DNA of 64,000 bases from Dermacentor variabilis (taxonomy: Eukaryota > Arthropoda > Arachnida > Ixodida > Ixodidae): contig NC_134570.1 of assembly GCF_050947875.1 (NCBI RefSeq), forward strand, positions 225,975,265 through 226,039,264. The letters run 5' to 3'. The position numbers and the translations under genes are program-made. This document shows, piece after piece, positions 63,523 through 64,000 of this stretch (position 1 is its first letter; every line of letters starts with the position of its first letter). The notes beneath the pieces were generated by a model. That model searched no databases and was not told the origin of the DNA. It worked only from the letters and a program-made list of their open reading frames with translations.

Positions 63523-64000
63523 TCAGCCTCCGTAAAAGGGTTTAAGGCGCACCACGTGGACCACTTCAGATCGTGCGCGGCGCCGCTGGGAATGCGAAAT
63601 GCTGTCTGGCACGACCTCATAGTCCAGAGCGCCAATACGTCGGATGACCTTGTAGGGTCCGAAATAGCGTCGGAGTAGTTTCTCACTGAGTCCTCGTCGG
63701 CGTATCGGGGTCCAGACCCAAACACGGTCGTCAGGTTGGTACTCAACGAAGCGTCGTCGGAGGTTGTAGTGTCGGCTGTCGGTCCTCTGCTGGCTCTTGA
63801 TTCGCAGGCGGGCGAGCTGTCGGGCTTCTTCGGCGCGCTGGAGATAGCTAGCGACGTCAACATTCTCTTCGTCAGTTACGTGCGGCAGCATGGCTTCAAG
63901 CGTCGTCGTCGGGTTCCTGCCGTAAACCAGCTTAAACGGCGTGATCTGTGTTGTTTCTTGCACCGCCGTGTTGTACGCAAAGGTTACGTATGGCAGGACC
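63523..64000 (-). CDS. Ty3/Gypsy pol, integrase C-terminal part (5' end outside window)
   Basis: The open frame enters from the window edge (frame from 63,999) and ends with TGA at 63,523-63,525, 158 visible codons. It begins VLPYVTFAYNTAVQETTQ and then TPFKLVYGR, the conserved end of the integrase catalytic core in Ty3/Gypsy polyproteins. A coiled, charged linker follows, then RRYFGPYKVIRRIGALDYEV, the GPY/F module at about residues 111-130 that helps integrase bind DNA or multimerise. The C-terminus HVVRLKPFYGG is typical of this family. I see no chromodomain after the GPY/F module. Integrase inserts the cDNA into chromosomes. The frame is intact throughout, so the element may be young. Gag, protease, RT, RNase H and the catalytic D,D(35)E residues lie outside the window. 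Confidence 0.95.
   Translation of the reverse strand, partial: VLPYVTFAYNTAVQETTQITPFKLVYGRNPTTTLEAMLPHVTDEENVDVASYLQRAEEARQLARLRIKSQQRTDSRHYNLRRRFVEYQPDDRVWVWTPIRRRGLSEKLLRRYFGPYKVIRRIGALDYEVVPDSISHSQRRRARSEVVHVVRLKPFYGG

Noticed and set aside
63393..63863. 156-codon ORF on the - strand overlapping the integrase
   Set aside because: It is an out-of-frame shadow of the integrase frame that carries the GPY/F module.

Overview
The window is eukaryotic, repeat-dominated DNA with no intact host gene that I can support. About 87% of it is one tandem satellite with a roughly 187-bp monomer, all copies head-to-tail in one orientation. It forms two arrays (1-24,168 and 31,536-63,008). The retroelement relics resemble families I associate with hard ticks: an RNase H-bearing non-LTR element with a GA-rich 3' tail, CR1/L2-like non-LTR relics and a Ty3/Gypsy element. 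An ixodid tick is my best guess, made from memory and not from a search.

Layout: (1) Satellite array 1-24,168 has visible higher-order structure. This includes a six-monomer (about 1,120 bp) unit repeated three times at 2.6-5.9 kb and a 15-monomer (2,796 bp) tandem duplication at 13.3-19.1 kb whose copies look essentially identical. (2) 24,172-31,532 is a 7,361-bp insertion bounded by 41/42-bp terminal inverted repeats (TIRs) and a 3-bp TAA target duplication. A paralogous satellite block at about 36,780 still carries the uninterrupted target, so this is a real insertion and not a break between two arrays. No transposase is recognisable. Its interior is a nest of dead elements: two decayed CR1/L2-like reverse transcriptase fragments on the + strand, a (ATT)n tract, a 517-bp piggyBac-like MITE (TTAA target) inside one RT fragment, a 5'-truncated RNase H-bearing non-LTR element on the - strand with a 15-bp target duplication, and a solo LTR with a 4-bp ATAT duplication. 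(3) Satellite array 31,536-63,008 shares long colinear blocks with the first array and contains another duplication at a 15-monomer offset (55.7-60.9 kb). (4) 63,009-64,000 is the 3' end of a Ty3/Gypsy retrotransposon on the - strand (3' LTR, polypurine tract, integrase C-terminus), inserted into a satellite monomer. Its LTR is homologous to the solo LTR inside the TIR element, and both LTRs abut ATAT.

Open reading frames in the satellite are by-products of a near-multiple-of-three period and are not annotated as genes. The biology here is genome dynamics: unequal exchange building higher-order satellite repeats, and successive transposon invasions that can be put in relative order.
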